NCBI GenBank assembly: GCA_035294085.1
Contig: DATGLP010000005.1
Location: forward strand, 1 to 34,623
Direction of reading: 5' to 3'
Length of the DNA stretch: 34,623 nt
Source of the DNA: Acidimicrobiales bacterium
GTDB lineage: Bacteria; Actinomycetota; Acidimicrobiia; Acidimicrobiales; Bog-793
How positions within the stretch are numbered: the first letter of the stretch is position 1; each line of letters starts with the position of its first letter. This document shows positions 34,513 through 34,623 of the stretch, piece after piece. The notes beneath the pieces were generated by a model that was not told the DNA's origin, did not search any database, and saw only the letters and a program-made list of their open reading frames with translations. The position numbers were made by a program, and so were the translations under genes.

Positions 34513-34623
34513 CGTGGTCCTCTCGAACGCCAGCGCTCCCCACGCATCGCAGCATCTCGGAGGCGAACCCCGAGGAGTTGGATGTCCTCCGAGCGACCGC
34601 TTCGCTCGAGCTCTCGGATGCGC
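34513..34623. other. No gene called at the window end
   Basis: The last 111 nt hold an 8-bp inverted repeat, CTCGGAGG (34556-34563) and CCTCCGAG (34586-34593), with a 22-nt loop. Plus-strand translation from about 34555 gives an acidic stretch with EANPEELDVLRATASLEL running off the end. It could be the start of a gene beyond the window or chance. Confidence 0.3.

Overview
The window is very GC-rich double-stranded chromosomal DNA from an actinobacterium (GTG starts dominate, third codon positions are almost all G or C). The gene content (MarP-type periplasmic protease, archaeal-type prolyl-tRNA synthetase, trehalase-like GH15, small actinobacterial orphan families) suggests a deep-branching Actinomycetota lineage such as Acidimicrobiia; that placement is inference from family resemblance, not proven. 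No rRNA, tRNA, CRISPR array or prophage was seen. Most genes are packed with 0-4 nt overlaps, and a striking number of transcription-unit heads carry a TANNNT -10 box only 6-8 nt before the start codon, so their mRNAs are predicted to be leaderless. I used this to fix several starts.

Layout. 1-2416 (+): the end of a cupredoxin, then a NarL-type response regulator and its histidine kinase. 2364-8105 (-): a compact run pyrE > MarP-like acid-resistance protease > GH15 trehalase/glucoamylase-like enzyme > glucose-dehydrogenase-like enzyme > metallo-beta-lactamase (MBL) fold hydrolase. The last three look like a glucan/trehalose to glucose to gluconolactone to gluconate route. 8186-9456 (+): a VIT1/CCC1 metal transporter and a SixA-like phosphatase. 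9458-10822 (-): an MBL-rhodanese sulfur protein, apparently starting at CTG. 10927-11619 (+): a cyanophycinase-like S51 peptidase. 11643-12452 (-): a membrane-anchored cyclophilin. 12526-14815 (+): aspartokinase (with an internal start for a beta subunit) and aspartate-semialdehyde dehydrogenase, each with its own promoter. 14809-17323 (-): prolyl-tRNA synthetase and an unrecognised 302-aa protein.

17443-22269: a ClC chloride transporter with CBS domains, a MarR regulator fused to a DUF488 domain, and an ABC-2 exporter pair divergent from that regulator. 22331-28709 (+): a nucleic-acid repair and PRPP cluster: a small orphan protein, PolX DNA polymerase, archease, RtcB RNA ligase, PRPP synthetase and a phosphoribosyltransferase-alpha/beta-hydrolase fusion. 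28791-33138: small metabolic genes (dienelactone hydrolase, two small orphans, a two-domain VOC protein, an SDR) and a solitary HNH endonuclease. 33140-33853 holds a decayed IS256-type transposase, followed by a VapBC toxin-antitoxin pair whose operator palindrome overlaps the antitoxin start codon.

The most unusual points are the MarR-DUF488 fusion, the PolX-archease-RtcB-PRPP cluster, the overlapping sugar-oxidation operon, the leaderless promoter architecture and the CTG-initiated MBL-rhodanese gene.
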